Shown piece after piece: positions 16,710 to 26,479 of a stretch of 64,000 nucleotides of DNA. The translations under genes were made by a program, and so were the position numbers. Position 1 is the stretch's first letter. Each line of letters opens with the position of its first letter. The stretch lies in NCBI RefSeq assembly GCF_006715305.1, contig NZ_VFMY01000001.1, positions 2,604,001-2,668,000 of the forward strand, read 5' to 3'. The notes under the pieces were generated by a model. The model was not told where the DNA came from. It did not search any database and saw only the letters and a program-made list of their open reading frames with translations. This DNA is from Arthrobacter sp. SLBN-100 (lineage in GTDB: Bacteria > Actinomycetota > Actinomycetes > Actinomycetales > Micrococcaceae).

Positions 16710-18236
16710 CTACGTGTCAGCGCTGCTGCGGCTGCTTTCCGCGTCGGAGTCCGGCGGCGCGTTGGTCCGGCCGGCCTCGCTCGCGTCGCCGGCCTCACCC
16801 GCCTCACCCGCCTCGCCCGCCTTCACCGCCTCGCCCGCCTTCACCGCGGGCATCGCCAGAACCGCCGCCACCGTGAGGATGCCGCCCACCAGCGCCGCCA
16901 GGAAGACCGCGCCGGAAGCGGCCACCACGGCAGGAGCATCACCTTCCCCGGGTGTGTTTGCGTAAACCGCGTTGGCTACGGCGCCGAAGACGGCCACGCC
17001 CAGTGCGCTCCCGATGGACCTGGCGAACATGTTGGTGCTGGTAACCACGCCTCGCTCGTTCCAGGAAACGCTGGACTGCGCAGAGATCAGGGTGGGAGTG
17101 GCCACCAGCCCCAACCCGAGTCCCACCACGAAGCAGCTGCTTGCCACCAGCACCACGTTGGGAGTGGCTGCCGTGAGTGCCAGGACCAGCAGGCCCGCCA
17201 CGGTAATGGAGATACCGATCAACGCGGTGGCCTTGAACCCGATCCGCAGGTAGAACCGGCCCGCCTGCGAGGCACTGATGGGCCAGCCGAGAGTGAGTGC
17301 TGCGAGCGCCAGGCCGGCAATGAGGGGTGAGCTTCTCAGCGCCCCTTCCAGGAACGTGGGCACGTAGGAGGTCAGGCCAATCATCACTGCCCCGACTCCG
17401 AAGGACACCAGCGCGGTGGTGCCAAGCAGCCGCCGCGACACCACCCACGACGGCAGGACCGGCTCCGCGGCCCGCCGCTCCACCACCAGGAACACGGCCA
17501 GCAGTATCCCGCCCGCCACGAAGATGCCAATGCTGATGGGCGAATTCCACTCCCACCCCTGGCCACCCTGGAGGGCGCCAAGGATCAGCAGGCCAAGTGA
17601 ACCCGCCAGCAGGGCCGCGCCGGCATAATCCACCCGGTGCTTGGCGCGTTCCACGTTCTCGTGCAGGGTCCGGAGCAGCATCCACGCGGCCAACAGGCAG
17701 AGCGGAATATTGACCAGGAAGATGCCGCGCCAGATCCCCAGTGCGGAGAAGATGCCGCCAAGGCTCGGGCCCACCACCGAGGAGACAGCCCACACGCTGG
17801 CCAGGTAGCCTTGGACCTTGGCGCGCTCCTCCAGTGAATAAATGTCCCCGGCTATGGTGATGGACACGGGCAGCACCGCTCCCGCACCGAGTCCCTGCAA
17901 AGCGCGGAATGCGATCAGTGTGGGCATGCTCCAGGCAACGCCGCAGAGGACGGACCCGAGCAGGAACAGCCCGATGCCCGCCAGGATGATCGGTTTGCGG
18001 CCCACCATGTCGGACAGCTTCCCGTAGATGGGCACCGAGACGGCCTGGGCCAGCAGGTATGCCGAAAAAAGCCAGGGGAACGACTCGAACCCGCCCACGT
18101 CCCGGACGATCGACGGCACGGCGGTGGCCACGATCGTGGAATCGATGGCCACCAGTCCGGTGGACAGCATCAGGGCAATGAGAATCGGGCCCCGTTCAGA
18201 ACGGAAGCCCACTCCCTGGGCGCGGGCGGTCGTCAT
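16710..18236 (-). CDS. DHA2-family MFS multidrug exporter
   Basis: A 508-aa membrane protein of the 14-helix DHA2 group. Motif D1 near helix 1 reads TGLVAIDSTIVATAVPSIVR, the helix 2-3 loop SVPIYGKLSDMVGRKPIIL, and motif C in helix 5 SVVGPSLGGIFSALG. It probably expels drugs or dyes by proton antiport. The last 45 residues are a low-complexity cytoplasmic tail with repeated GEA units. ATG 18236 is chosen; a GTG at 18272 is an alternative without a better ribosome site. No regulator is adjacent. Confidence 0.85.
   Translation of the reverse strand: MTTARAQGVGFRSERGPILIALMLSTGLVAIDSTIVATAVPSIVRDVGGFESFPWLFSAYLLAQAVSVPIYGKLSDMVGRKPIILAGIGLFLLGSVLCGVAWSMPTLIAFRALQGLGAGAVLPVSITIAGDIYSLEERAKVQGYLASVWAVSSVVGPSLGGIFSALGIWRGIFLVNIPLCLLAAWMLLRTLHENVERAKHRVDYAGAALLAGSLGLLILGALQGGQGWEWNSPISIGIFVAGGILLAVFLVVERRAAEPVLPSWVVSRRLLGTTALVSFGVGAVMIGLTSYVPTFLEGALRSSPLIAGLALAALTLGWPISASQAGRFYLRIGFKATALIGISITVAGLLVLALTAATPNVVLVASSCFVVGLGLGLVATPTLISAQSSVSWNERGVVTSTNMFARSIGSALGVAVFGAVANAVYANTPGEGDAPAVVAASGAVFLAALVGGILTVAAVLAMPAVKAGEAVKAGEAGEAGEAGDASEAGRTNAPPDSDAESSRSSADT
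16781..16850. repeat. Short tandem repeat encoding the exporter's GEA tail
   Basis: Units like GCCTCACCC and GCCTCGCCC, with GCCTTCACC variants, repeat about eight times. On the coding (minus) strand they give Lys/Gly-Glu-Ala units (AVKAGEAGEAGEAGDA). Such 9-bp repeats are prone to slip, so tail length may vary among strains. Confidence 0.7.
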
Positions 18237-18297
18237 TAGTCTCGTTTCGGTTTGGGTCCCTGTTAGCTCCACTCTAGGTACCCATAACGGACACCGG

Positions 18298-20928
18298 CTA
18301 TCTTCTGCCCTGGTGTTCGTCCAGGAGCCGGGCGCACCGGATGAAGCCCAGGTGCGAGTATGCCTGCGGATGGTTCCCCAGATGGGTCTCCGTGCCGGGG
18401 TCGTACTCCTCGGGCAGCAGCCCGGTGGGCCCGAAGAGGTTCACCAACTGGTCAAACAGGTCCCAGGCCTCATCGATCCGGCCCACGGCCACATAGGCTT
18501 CAATCAGCCAGGTGGTGCAGATGTGGAACCCGCCCTCCAGGCCCGGCAGACCGTCGTCGTACCGGTACCGGAAAACAGTGGGTCCCACCCGCAGCTCCCG
18601 CTCCACGGCAGTGACGGTGTCCAGGAAGCGCTGGTCCGCAACATCCAGCAGGCCGGAGAGGCCAATGTGCAGGACGGCAGCATCAAGGTCCGGGCTGTCG
18701 TACGCCACGGTGTAGGAGTTCGCCGGCTCATCCCAGCCTTCGCGCAGCACTTCTTCACGGATGGTGGCCGCGGTTGGTGCCCAGGCCGGGTCCGGCTCGC
18801 GGCCGTGGCGGTCCGCTGTCCGCAGGGCGCGGTCGAGGGTCACCCAGCACATCACCTTGGAGTAGACGTGGTGTCGGGCTGCGCGCCGGGCTTCCCAAAT
18901 GCCGTGGTCAGGTTCGTGCCAGCGTGCCAGGACGGCTGAGGCCATCTGGACCATCAGCTCCCAGTGGTCATCGGCGAGCGCGCCTTCCCGGTCACTCAGG
19001 GCATTGATCAGCTCAGCAACGGGCCCGAAGACGTCCAGCTGGACCTGGTGGTCCGCGGCGTTGCCGATCCTGACGGGGCGCGAGCCGGCGTAGCCGGGAA
19101 GGCTGTCGACGACGGCTTCCGTTGAGAGCGGCGCGCCGGTCACCGAGTACAGGGGGTGCAGCCATTCGGGGCCGGGCGCGTGTTCGAGGATCCGTCCCAG
19201 CCAGTCGAGGAATCCGGCGGCCTCTGCCGTGGAACCGAGGTCCACCAGCGCGTTGACCGTCATGGACCCGTCCCGCAGCCAGCAGTACCGGTAGTCCCAG
19301 TTCCTTGTCCCGCCGATTCCCTCGGGCAGCGACGTGGTGGGGGCCGCGAGCACGGCGCCCGTGGGCTCGTGCACCAGGGCGCGCAGCACCAGGGCTGACC
19401 GCCGCACCAGGGAGGGCTTGACGGACGGCAGGGCAAGTTTCTGCACCCATTGGCGGGCGTGCAGCGCCACTCCGGCCCGCCGTTCCGTCTCGCCTTCCGG
19501 GTCCGCCGGCTGCGGTTCGGTATCGCCGCAGCGCAGGTTGAGCACCACGGGACCGTCCTGCAGGTTCACGGATGCTGTAGCCGTGGCGTGGCGTCCGTCC
19601 GAGGTGATGCTGAAGGTGACTCCGGGGGCGAACAGGATGATCGGTTCCGAGGTGCCCACAACGTGCAGTTCACCGCCGCGGGCCTCCATGCTGAACGGGG
19701 CGTTGGCGTAGTCCGGCCGGGGGGCGAAGGTGATCCTGGCGGCGCCGTTGCCGGAGAGCACCCTGACCAGGCTGGTGATGCCGTCCGGGGCGGGCTCGAG
19801 GTAGTCCGTGACCGTGACGCCCGCCCACCGGGTTTCGACAATCATGGTGCTGTCCACATACCGCTGCCCCAGCACCTGCGAGGCCTTGACCGGCTCCACG
19901 GAGAAGTGCCCGGCCGCGTCTCCGCCCAGGATGTGGGCAAACAATGAACCGGAATCCGGCAGCGGGTGGCTCATCCAGCAGATCTTCGCATCGGGTGTCA
20001 GCAGCGCGGTGGAGGATCCGTTCCCGATCATCGTGTGCCGTTCAAGGCCCACGGCGTCCTCGCCGAAAAGCCAGGCCCGGCGCAGTTCGAAGAGGAGGGC
20101 CAGGACCCGGGCGAAGGATTCCGGGTCGCGGACGCGGTGCGCTGCGGCGGTCTCCCCCGGCCCCACCCGCAGGCCCAGGTCCGGCCCGCGCAGCGTGGCG
20201 ATGGCCAGTTCGTCACTGTAGGCGTCCCCGGCGAACATGGCGGCGCTGGCTCCGAGCCGGGACCGGAGGCTCTCCAGCGCCTCGGCTTTGGACGGTTCCA
20301 CCACGGACAGGTCCAGCACCGAGCCGTCCTCAATGAAGAACAGGCCGTGCACGCGGGCAATCTCCCGTGCGGTCTCCATCACGGACTCCACGACGTCCGG
20401 CGGTGCGGACCGGGTGTGGACAGAAACGGCCACGGGTTTGCGCTCTATCCAGATGCCTTCTTGGAAACCCACGGCCTCATTGAGCGCGGCATTGGCTTTC
20501 TGCAGGACGGATTCCGTGGCCAGGGTCTGGGCGTGCGCAAAGCCCATGTCCGATTCCGCGCCGTGCGAGCCAATGAGATGAACCTCCACCGGAAGGCGCG
20601 ATACCGCCGCAAGATCACGGAGCGAACGCCCCGAAATGATCGCCGCATGGGTGTTGGGCAGGGCCGCAAGGGCGCGCAGGGCGATGGCCGCGCTCCCGAG
20701 CGGGAGGATCTCCGTGGAGATGCCCTCGGCATCGCACAGGGTGCCGCCGTAATTGCAGGCCACCAGCAGCCCGGGAACGCGCGCCAGGACTTTGAGCTCC
20801 GCGAGGAGGGCAGGCGTCAGCCCGCTGTCCGCCGCATCCGACGGGACGAACGCACGGAGCATCTCCAACGGGAGGGAACGGGTGAGCAGCGCCGAATCCG
20901 CCACGCTTTGGTTCAAATGCGTCGGCAT
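18298..20928 (-). CDS. Fusion of a degenerate trehalose-phosphatase (OtsB-like HAD) domain with a GH15 glucoamylase/trehalase domain
   Basis: An 876-aa cytoplasmic protein. Residues about 45-280 follow the OtsB HAD fold, but the catalytic motif that is normally DYDGTL reads NYGGTL (about 59-64), so both aspartates are missing; SGRSL and GDAYSDE (about 234) are retained. Residues about 300-876 are a GH15 enzyme with the diagnostic GTRNWDYRYCWLRDGS (about 537-552), HPLYSVTG and a Glu-rich C-terminal (alpha/alpha)6 barrel. Mycobacterial GH15 members are trehalases. The N-terminal half is therefore probably a binding or regulatory domain, not a phosphatase. ATG 20928 has AAGGGG upstream; the longer reading to 21042 is poor. 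Confidence 0.88.
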   Translation of the reverse strand: MPTHLNQSVADSALLTRSLPLEMLRAFVPSDAADSGLTPALLAELKVLARVPGLLVACNYGGTLCDAEGISTEILPLGSAAIALRALAALPNTHAAIISGRSLRDLAAVSRLPVEVHLIGSHGAESDMGFAHAQTLATESVLQKANAALNEAVGFQEGIWIERKPVAVSVHTRSAPPDVVESVMETAREIARVHGLFFIEDGSVLDLSVVEPSKAEALESLRSRLGASAAMFAGDAYSDELAIATLRGPDLGLRVGPGETAAAHRVRDPESFARVLALLFELRRAWLFGEDAVGLERHTMIGNGSSTALLTPDAKICWMSHPLPDSGSLFAHILGGDAAGHFSVEPVKASQVLGQRYVDSTMIVETRWAGVTVTDYLEPAPDGITSLVRVLSGNGAARITFAPRPDYANAPFSMEARGGELHVVGTSEPIILFAPGVTFSITSDGRHATATASVNLQDGPVVLNLRCGDTEPQPADPEGETERRAGVALHARQWVQKLALPSVKPSLVRRSALVLRALVHEPTGAVLAAPTTSLPEGIGGTRNWDYRYCWLRDGSMTVNALVDLGSTAEAAGFLDWLGRILEHAPGPEWLHPLYSVTGAPLSTEAVVDSLPGYAGSRPVRIGNAADHQVQLDVFGPVAELINALSDREGALADDHWELMVQMASAVLARWHEPDHGIWEARRAARHHVYSKVMCWVTLDRALRTADRHGREPDPAWAPTAATIREEVLREGWDEPANSYTVAYDSPDLDAAVLHIGLSGLLDVADQRFLDTVTAVERELRVGPTVFRYRYDDGLPGLEGGFHICTTWLIEAYVAVGRIDEAWDLFDQLVNLFGPTGLLPEEYDPGTETHLGNHPQAYSHLGFIRCARLLDEHQGRR

Positions 20929-21294
20929 CCGCGGACCCCTTAGGCAGGACCAGGCCGGGAATTCAGCCGCTGGATTGCCTGCGGACTCCCGGTTGGTGCC
21001 CCTCCCTGGAATCCCAGCGATCCCAAGGGGGGCAGTTCCCATCCTCAGCCCCGGCGGTTACCCCCGAAAGTCCCCTTCATTGCGTATGTGTAAAAGTCCC
21101 GGAAATGGGCACCGGGCTTGCCTCAGCCCGCGCCGCTGTCACGCGGGGCATTCTCTAGGACCACGACGGCGGTGCCCGCCGCGCGAAACCGGGGAACCCG
21201 CCGCGCGAACCCGGGGAACCCGCCGTCGCGCTTTCCTAATAGGGCGCGGGGCGTGACGGCCAATGAGCTGCCCCGGCCATAGGGCGCCCGGCGC
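20929..21294. other. Gene-free stretch with GC-rich tandem repeat
   Basis: No supportable gene. At 21175-21230 a 22-bp unit (CCCGCCGCGCGAAACCGGGG followed by AA) occurs twice with one mismatch, plus a 12-bp partial third copy. The rest includes the putative promoter of the GH15 fusion gene; no clear -35/-10 pair was found. Confidence 0.5.
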
Positions 21295-22284
21295 CTAGAC
21301 CCTCGCCAGCCCGGCGGCCTGGGCCAGGAGTTCCACAGACCTCAGCCGCGCCTCGGTGCCGGTGCTTTGGTGCGCCACGATGAGTTCGTCGGCATCGGCG
21401 TGCTTGCCGAAGCCGTCCAGGTAATCGAGGACGACGTCGGGCGTGCCCACCGCGGAGTAGGTCATCATCTGCGAGACGTGCTGGCCCTGCGGGGAGTCGA
21501 GGATCATGTCCGCTTCGTCGTCGGTGAACTCGCGGCCGCCGCCGAAGAACAGGGACACGCGGGCACGCTTGGTGGCCTGCATCATGGCCTGCGCCTCGGA
21601 GGCGGAATCGGCAGCGATCACGTTCACGCCGGCGATCACGTGCGGCGCGTCCAGCTGCGCCGAGGGCTTGAACTCCCGGCGGTAGATGGCCACGGCATCC
21701 TGCAGGGCGTTGGGGGCAAAGTGGGAGGCGAATGCGTACGGCAATCCCAACTGGGCGGCCAGCCGCGCGCCGAACAGCGAGGATCCCAGGATGTACAGCG
21801 GCACGTTGGTTCCCTTGCCCGGGGTGGCTTCAACGCCCTGGATCCGGGTGGGGCCGGTGAGGTAGCCCTGCAGCTCCAGGACGTCCTGGGGGAAGCTGTC
21901 CGCGGACATGGGGTCCCGCCGCAGGGCACGCATGGTGTTCTGGTCGCTGCCCGGTGCACGGCCCAGGCCGAGGTCGATCCGGCCCGGGTGCAGGGTCTCC
22001 AGGGTGCCGAACTGCTCGGCGATGGTCAGCGGCGAGTGGTTGGGCAGCATCACGCCGCCGGCACCGAGCCGGATGCTCTCGGTGTGCGCGGCAACGTGGG
22101 CGATCAGCACGCTGGTCGCCGAGGAGGCGATGGAGGACATGTTGTGGTGCTCGGCGTACCAGACCCGCCGGTAGCCCAGTTTCTCGGCGCTTTGCGCCAT
22201 GGCCACGCTGCCCGCGAAGCTCTCCGCCGCCGTCTGGCCCTTGCCGATGGTTGCCAGGTCAAGGATGGAGAGGGGAAGAGTCAC
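21295..22284 (-). CDS. LLM-class flavin-dependent oxidoreductase (luciferase-like)
   Basis: A 329-aa TIM-barrel flavoprotein. It begins [20 protein letters not shown] and has the typical WYAEHHNM and [23 protein letters not shown] blocks with [14 protein letters not shown], as in the YhbW/MsnO8-type single-component group that uses FMN. The GTG at 22284 gives the normal family N-terminus; the reading to 22353 adds an unsupported tail. The substrate is unknown. It is divergent from an aldo/keto reductase, with about 140 bp between them. Confidence 0.82.
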   Translation of the reverse strand: MTLPLSILDLATIGKGQTAAESFAGSVAMAQSAEKLGYRRVWYAEHHNMSSIASSATSVLIAHVAAHTESIRLGAGGVMLPNHSPLTIAEQFGTLETLHPGRIDLGLGRAPGSDQNTMRALRRDPMSADSFPQDVLELQGYLTGPTRIQGVEATPGKGTNVPLYILGSSLFGARLAAQLGLPYAFASHFAPNALQDAVAIYRREFKPSAQLDAPHVIAGVNVIAADSASEAQAMMQATKRARVSLFFGGGREFTDDEADMILDSPQGQHVSQMMTYSAVGTPDVVLDYLDGFGKHADADELIVAHQSTGTEARLRSVELLAQAAGLARV

Positions 22285-22424
22285 GGTGAGTGCCGGCCTT
22301 TCAGAACGTTTTGTAGGATGTGCCGGCCCAGTCGCGGCGGGCACGGAAGGCATAACGACGGCGGAGGCCGGCTTATTTCTGTGACTTCCGGAATACTCAG
22401 CAGACTGATGATGTTGCCGCCCCT

Positions 22425-23297
22425 ATGAGCCTTGAAACAACGAACCAGTTGGAACTGTCCGCAACGATCGATGTGAAGGACCTGGGAACCGTGCACCGGC
22501 TCGGCTTTGGTGCGATGCGCATTGTGGGCGACGGCGTCTGGGGCGAGCCCGCGGACCGCGCAGCCGCGGTGGCCGTGGTGCGACGCGCCGTCGAACTCGG
22601 CGTGGACTTCATCGATACCGCAGACTCCTACGGCCCGAACATCAGCGAGGAGATCCTCGCCGAGGCCCTGCACCCGTACAAGGACGGGCTGAAGATCGCC
22701 ACGAAGGTGGGGTTCACCCGCACGGGGCCCAACCGGTGGATTCCCGTGGGCCGGCCGGAATACCTCCGCCAGCAGACCGAACTGAGCCTGCGGAAGCTGA
22801 AGGTTGACAGCCTGGACCTGCTGCAGCTGCACCGGATCGACCCCAAGGTGGACGCCGAGGAGCAGTTCGGGGTGCTCCGCGAACTCCAGGACGAGGGCAA
22901 GGTGCGGGCGCTGGGCCTTTCGCAGGTCAGTGTTGCTGAACTTGAGGCGGCCGGTAAGTATTTCACCGTTTCGACGGTGCAGAACCGCTACAACCTGACG
23001 GACCGGAGCTCGGAGGATGTGCTGCGGTATTCGGAGGAGAACGGGATTGGGTTCATCCCGTGGGCGCCGATTTCGGCGGGCGAGCTTGCGCTGCCGGGCG
23101 GTCCGTTGGACGAGGCCGCGAAGCGCCTCGGCGCCACCACGTCGCAGGTCGCGCTGGCTTGGCTGCTGCGCCGCTCCCCCGTGATGATGCCGATTCCAGG
23201 CACCGGCTCGGTGAAGCACCTTGAGGAAAACCTGGCCGCCGCGGGCGTCACGCTCGACGACGATACCTACGCCGAGCTCGAAGCTGCCGGCGAGTAG
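22425..23297 (+). CDS. Aldo/keto reductase
   Basis: A 290-aa NADPH-dependent oxidoreductase. The AKR tetrad is visible: Asp64 and Tyr69 in [10 protein letters not shown], Lys94 in ATKVGF, His136 in LLQLHRID. It fits the YajO/oxidoreductase-Tas-like branch with the [10 protein letters not shown] block and the C-terminal coenzyme loop [15 protein letters not shown]. Length is normal. It is followed after 31 bp by a DJ-1/PfpI protein in the same direction; the pair could form a small carbonyl-detoxifying operon, which is inference. Confidence 0.88.
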   Translation: MSLETTNQLELSATIDVKDLGTVHRLGFGAMRIVGDGVWGEPADRAAAVAVVRRAVELGVDFIDTADSYGPNISEEILAEALHPYKDGLKIATKVGFTRTGPNRWIPVGRPEYLRQQTELSLRKLKVDSLDLLQLHRIDPKVDAEEQFGVLRELQDEGKVRALGLSQVSVAELEAAGKYFTVSTVQNRYNLTDRSSEDVLRYSEENGIGFIPWAPISAGELALPGGPLDEAAKRLGATTSQVALAWLLRRSPVMMPIPGTGSVKHLEENLAAAGVTLDDDTYAELEAAGE

Positions 23298-23328
23298 GCC
23301 CCGCAGGACAACGAACAGGAGCAGCACT

Positions 23329-24027
23329 ATGGCAAACATTTTGATGGTTGTTTCAGCAGCAGATTCGCTCACCATGAAGGACGGCAGCGAGCACCCCACC
23401 GGTTACTGGGCGGAGGAACTCGTGGTGGCCCACCAGACGCTGATCGGCGCCGGACACACCGTACATATTGCGACCCCGGGCGGCGTCCGGCCCACGGTGG
23501 ACCAGGTCAGCCTGGCTGCGGAGTCGGCGGGCGGCGAGGAACGGGCAAAAGGATTCCGGGACTATCTGGCAGCCATCGACGCCGAGCTCTCGCACCCGCT
23601 GGTGCTCGCCGGCGTCGACATCTCCGCCTACGACGCCGTGGTGATGCCCGGCGGCCACGGCCCCATGGCCGACCTGTACAAGGACGCGGACCTGGGCCGG
23701 CTGCTGGTGGCGGCGGACAGGGACGGCAAAATCATTGCGCCGTTCTGTCATGGTCCCGCCGGGCTGCTCAGCGCAACGGACGACGACGGCAAATTTGTTT
23801 TCGCCGGACGTCGCCTCACGGTCTTCACGAATGAGGAGGAACTGGGCGGCGGCACCGGCGAAAACACACCGTGGCTGGTGGAGGACGCGCTGAAGGCAAA
23901 GGGCGCGCTGATTGAGAACGCGGCGGCCTGGAGCTCCAACGTGGTCCGGGACGGCAACCTCATCACGGGCCAGAACCCGCAGTCCAGCGAGGACGTGGCC
24001 AAGGAAGTTCTAAAGGCACTGGGCTGA
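23329..24027 (+). CDS. DJ-1/PfpI superfamily protein, Hsp31/glyoxalase III-like
   Basis: A 232-aa protein starting MANILMVVSAADSLTMKDG with AGGAG 7 bp upstream. The nucleophile-elbow Cys lies in IIAPFCHGPAGLL, directly followed by His as in Hsp31-type deglycase/glyoxalase III. The Glu partner is probably in GYWAEELVVAH, and VVMPGGHGPMADL is the conserved strand. These enzymes convert methylglyoxal to lactate or repair glycated groups. It is probably co-transcribed with the aldo/keto reductase and ends before a strong hairpin. Confidence 0.87.
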   Translation: MANILMVVSAADSLTMKDGSEHPTGYWAEELVVAHQTLIGAGHTVHIATPGGVRPTVDQVSLAAESAGGEERAKGFRDYLAAIDAELSHPLVLAGVDISAYDAVVMPGGHGPMADLYKDADLGRLLVAADRDGKIIAPFCHGPAGLLSATDDDGKFVFAGRRLTVFTNEEELGGGTGENTPWLVEDALKAKGALIENAAAWSSNVVRDGNLITGQNPQSSEDVAKEVLKALG

Positions 24028-24038
24028 CCCCGTCGGAC

Positions 24039-24077
24039 AGAGAAGTGGCCCGGTCTGATCGACCGGGCCACTTCTCT
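24039..24077. terminator. Bidirectional hairpin terminator
   Basis: A perfect 17-bp stem, AGAGAAGTGGCCCGGTC with its complement, closes a 5-nt loop (TGATC). It lies between the convergent DJ-1/PfpI and PxKF genes. There is no U tract, as is common for actinobacterial terminators. Confidence 0.8.
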
Positions 24078-24112
24078 ACGGCGAACGTCGTTGGGCGCCG
24101 CCGCTGTTGGCG

Positions 24113-26158
24113 CTACTTCAGCTTGAAGCTGGCGCTGATTGAGCTGCCGTCGTCCGCCGTCATTACGAGCCGGTAGCAGTTGCCTGTCCCCGTCGGCGTC
24201 TTCCAGTTGTACACAAACTGGCCTGCGGTGGCGTCATAGCGGAGAGAGGTGCTCCCTGTAGTGACCGTCTCGATGGCATCCTGTGGGCTGAGCAGCGAGC
24301 ACTGGATCGGCTTCATGGCGAAGGATGCCAGAGCAGGATCGGTGAGTTCGGTGTCACCGGCAAAGATTTCGAACTTCGCCGGGACCGTGCTGCCGCCCTT
24401 GACCGTGTTCAGGACACCCTCCATATCGATCGGCTGGTAGAAGCCCTTGAGCGTCCACGCCTTGACCTCATAGGACTGGGTAATGATGGTTTCGTTGCCT
24501 GCCTTGTCGGTTGCCTTCGCAGTCAGCGTGTGACCGCCTACCGCGGAGCTGTAGCCCTCGACCTTGCAGTCGCCAACGAGCCCGGACAGCTCATCGGATG
24601 CGGTGCAGGTGGGTTCTGCCGGCGTCGATCCGTAGTAGCTGTCCGCGACTATCGAGTCGAAGGTCACGGTGGGGGCCGTGAGGTCGATCTTGAAGGTCTG
24701 CGACGCGGCACCCGCCGGGGTGGTGTTACCGGCGTCGTCGCTAAATGCCGGACTCTCAACCTTTACAGCTTTGCCTTCGCCTTCCGACGTTGCTGTCTGG
24801 GTTGCGGTGAGGGGGCCGGAGGTGACATCAGTGCCTGTAAAGGTGGCTACGACATCGCTGCGGTACCAGTCATCGGCACCAAGGGTGCCCGACGCATCTT
24901 TATATTCGACGGTCGGCGCGGTCTTGTCGATCTTGAAAGTCTGGGTGGCTGCCCCGGACGGGGTGGTGTTGCCGGCAAGATCCGTAAACGCCGGGCTGTC
25001 GACTTTCACGTCGACGCCCTCGCCGGAGGACGTTACCGTCTGGGTTGTGGCAAGCAGGCCGGAGGTAGCGTCAGTTCCGGTGAAGCTGGCCTCGACGTCA
25101 GAGGTGTACCAGCTGTTCGTTCCCTCGGTTCCGGTGGCGCCGGCAGAAGCAACGGTGGGTGCCGTTCCATCCTTCTTGAGATTTACGATGATGGTCTCAG
25201 AAGTTCCGCCGGCGCTCGTCGCGGTGCAGCTGTAGTCCTCCGCGACCTGGTCTTCGGTGATGATCTGGTCCTCGCAACCCGTCCTATGCACAGTGCTGGT
25301 CGAATCCTCTTCGATGACGATCCATTGAACTGCCACGTCGGTGTTGTACCAGCCGTTGTCACCGTCCGGGTCTGCGGGCGTCAAGGTGTAGGACACTTTG
25401 GGCGCCGTCTCGTCCACGATGTTGTACGTGACGGAGCTCACGAGCTTGAGTCCGCCCGTGTCCTCGTGGCTGCAGGTGGCTTCCTGGGTTCCGATGCCGT
25501 TGGCAGCATCAGGTCCGGAGAGGCTGCCAAGTGTAGCGTTGAACGAATTAGCGCCGTCTTCCTTATCTACAACATCGCAGACAGCGGTGGGGACGGTCCC
25601 CTTCTCGTAAGAGCCGCCGTTCGTTACGCCTGAAATGCTCAGGACAGGCGCCGTGTTCGAAGGTGCTGGCGCGACCACGTTAACCGCAAATGTCGCCGGC
25701 CCAACATCAAATGAACCTGTCGAGGTGTTGCTGACGATGGAAGCTGTAATAGTCGCAGAGCCTTCACCGACAGCGCTTACGGAGAGAGGCTGGGTGAAGC
25801 CGCAAGATGTAAAGGTGGCAAGGGACGGTGACACAGTCGCCACAGCAGGATCGCTGGAAGCGATACTAAGCGTGAGGGTGCTTGACCCGGTCAGATTACA
25901 GCCGTTCTTGCCATCGCCGTTCGTCTCCACCAATGCCAGCGTGGTTGAACCCTGGGCACCACCTACGTTCAACGCCATGGTTTCGGCGGTTGCGTCCACG
26001 GAGCCGTCAAGCGTGTTTTTTATGTCGTCTGCCCAAGCGATGCCGGAACCCGCCAGCGCCAGCGCCCCTGCTGCAACCGCCGCAGCAACCCTTGTGCTGT
26101 GTCGCCTCAGCAGGCCCTTCCCCTCAGCAAAAGCTTTCCCACTTGGCGAACCGTTCAT
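24113..26158 (-). CDS. Secreted repeat protein with Ig-like units and C-terminal PxKF domain
   Basis: A 681-aa exported protein. The signal peptide carries VAAAVAAGALALAGSGIAWA. Two adjacent units of about 83 residues are near-copies (NSWYTSDVEASFTGTDATSG and DDWYRSDVVATFTGTDVTSG, each ending QTFKID and starting TAPTV), preceded by diverged Ig-like units. The C-terminal 80 residues match the PxKF domain (GFYQPIDMEGVLNTVKGGST, VPAKFEIF). ATG 26158 has GAGGAG 6 bp upstream. It is probably cell-surface or extracellular; the role is unknown, with adhesion or matrix plausible. The tandem units could recombine and change length. Confidence 0.85.
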   Translation of the reverse strand: MNGSPSGKAFAEGKGLLRRHSTRVAAAVAAGALALAGSGIAWADDIKNTLDGSVDATAETMALNVGGAQGSTTLALVETNGDGKNGCNLTGSSTLTLSIASSDPAVATVSPSLATFTSCGFTQPLSVSAVGEGSATITASIVSNTSTGSFDVGPATFAVNVVAPAPSNTAPVLSISGVTNGGSYEKGTVPTAVCDVVDKEDGANSFNATLGSLSGPDAANGIGTQEATCSHEDTGGLKLVSSVTYNIVDETAPKVSYTLTPADPDGDNGWYNTDVAVQWIVIEEDSTSTVHRTGCEDQIITEDQVAEDYSCTATSAGGTSETIIVNLKKDGTAPTVASAGATGTEGTNSWYTSDVEASFTGTDATSGLLATTQTVTSSGEGVDVKVDSPAFTDLAGNTTPSGAATQTFKIDKTAPTVEYKDASGTLGADDWYRSDVVATFTGTDVTSGPLTATQTATSEGEGKAVKVESPAFSDDAGNTTPAGAASQTFKIDLTAPTVTFDSIVADSYYGSTPAEPTCTASDELSGLVGDCKVEGYSSAVGGHTLTAKATDKAGNETIITQSYEVKAWTLKGFYQPIDMEGVLNTVKGGSTVPAKFEIFAGDTELTDPALASFAMKPIQCSLLSPQDAIETVTTGSTSLRYDATAGQFVYNWKTPTGTGNCYRLVMTADDGSSISASFKLK

Positions 26159-26479
26159 CTGCGTCTCCTCAAAGCAATACGCCCACCTTGGCGCAACGTA
26201 CTTCACGGTAGGGGCGCGCGGACGTTCAGCACACGCGTAATCGCCCACCTGTCTTTACTCCCCGGGTACTCGATTTCTTAAGCAGTACTCAAACGGCACT
26301 ACTTGGTTCAGGCGGTGGTACCCGCTTCCCGAATATGACCGCCGCGGTCCTCCCGTGACCTGCCGTTACTCCCCGCATCTCCGGGTTTCATCGACTTTGA
26401 TTCGCCTGCTCGCGCTGCCGGATAGTTGCTGCAACGAGCACACTCCGTCGCATCCGCTACCTATCTCCAAGGAGGAAAA
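26159..26479. promoter_or_regulatory. Divergent intergenic region with four TACTC motifs
   Basis: A 320-bp region between the PxKF gene and the divergent binding-protein gene. TACTC occurs at 26256, 26267, 26286 and 26367; two of these belong to TTACTCCCCG (26255-26264 and 26366-26375). Such a cluster in a divergent promoter may be a regulator's binding array. No riboswitch or clear sigma-70 promoter was recognised. Confidence 0.3.

Noticed and set aside
22281..23399. 372-codon frame antisense to the aldo/keto reductase
   Set aside because: The opposite strand has the full AKR tetrad and normal length. The antisense product has no recognisable motif.
26159..26479. Riboswitch or structured leader upstream of the PxKF gene
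   Set aside because: I looked for cyclic-di-GMP and cyclic-di-AMP riboswitch cores and found no convincing match.
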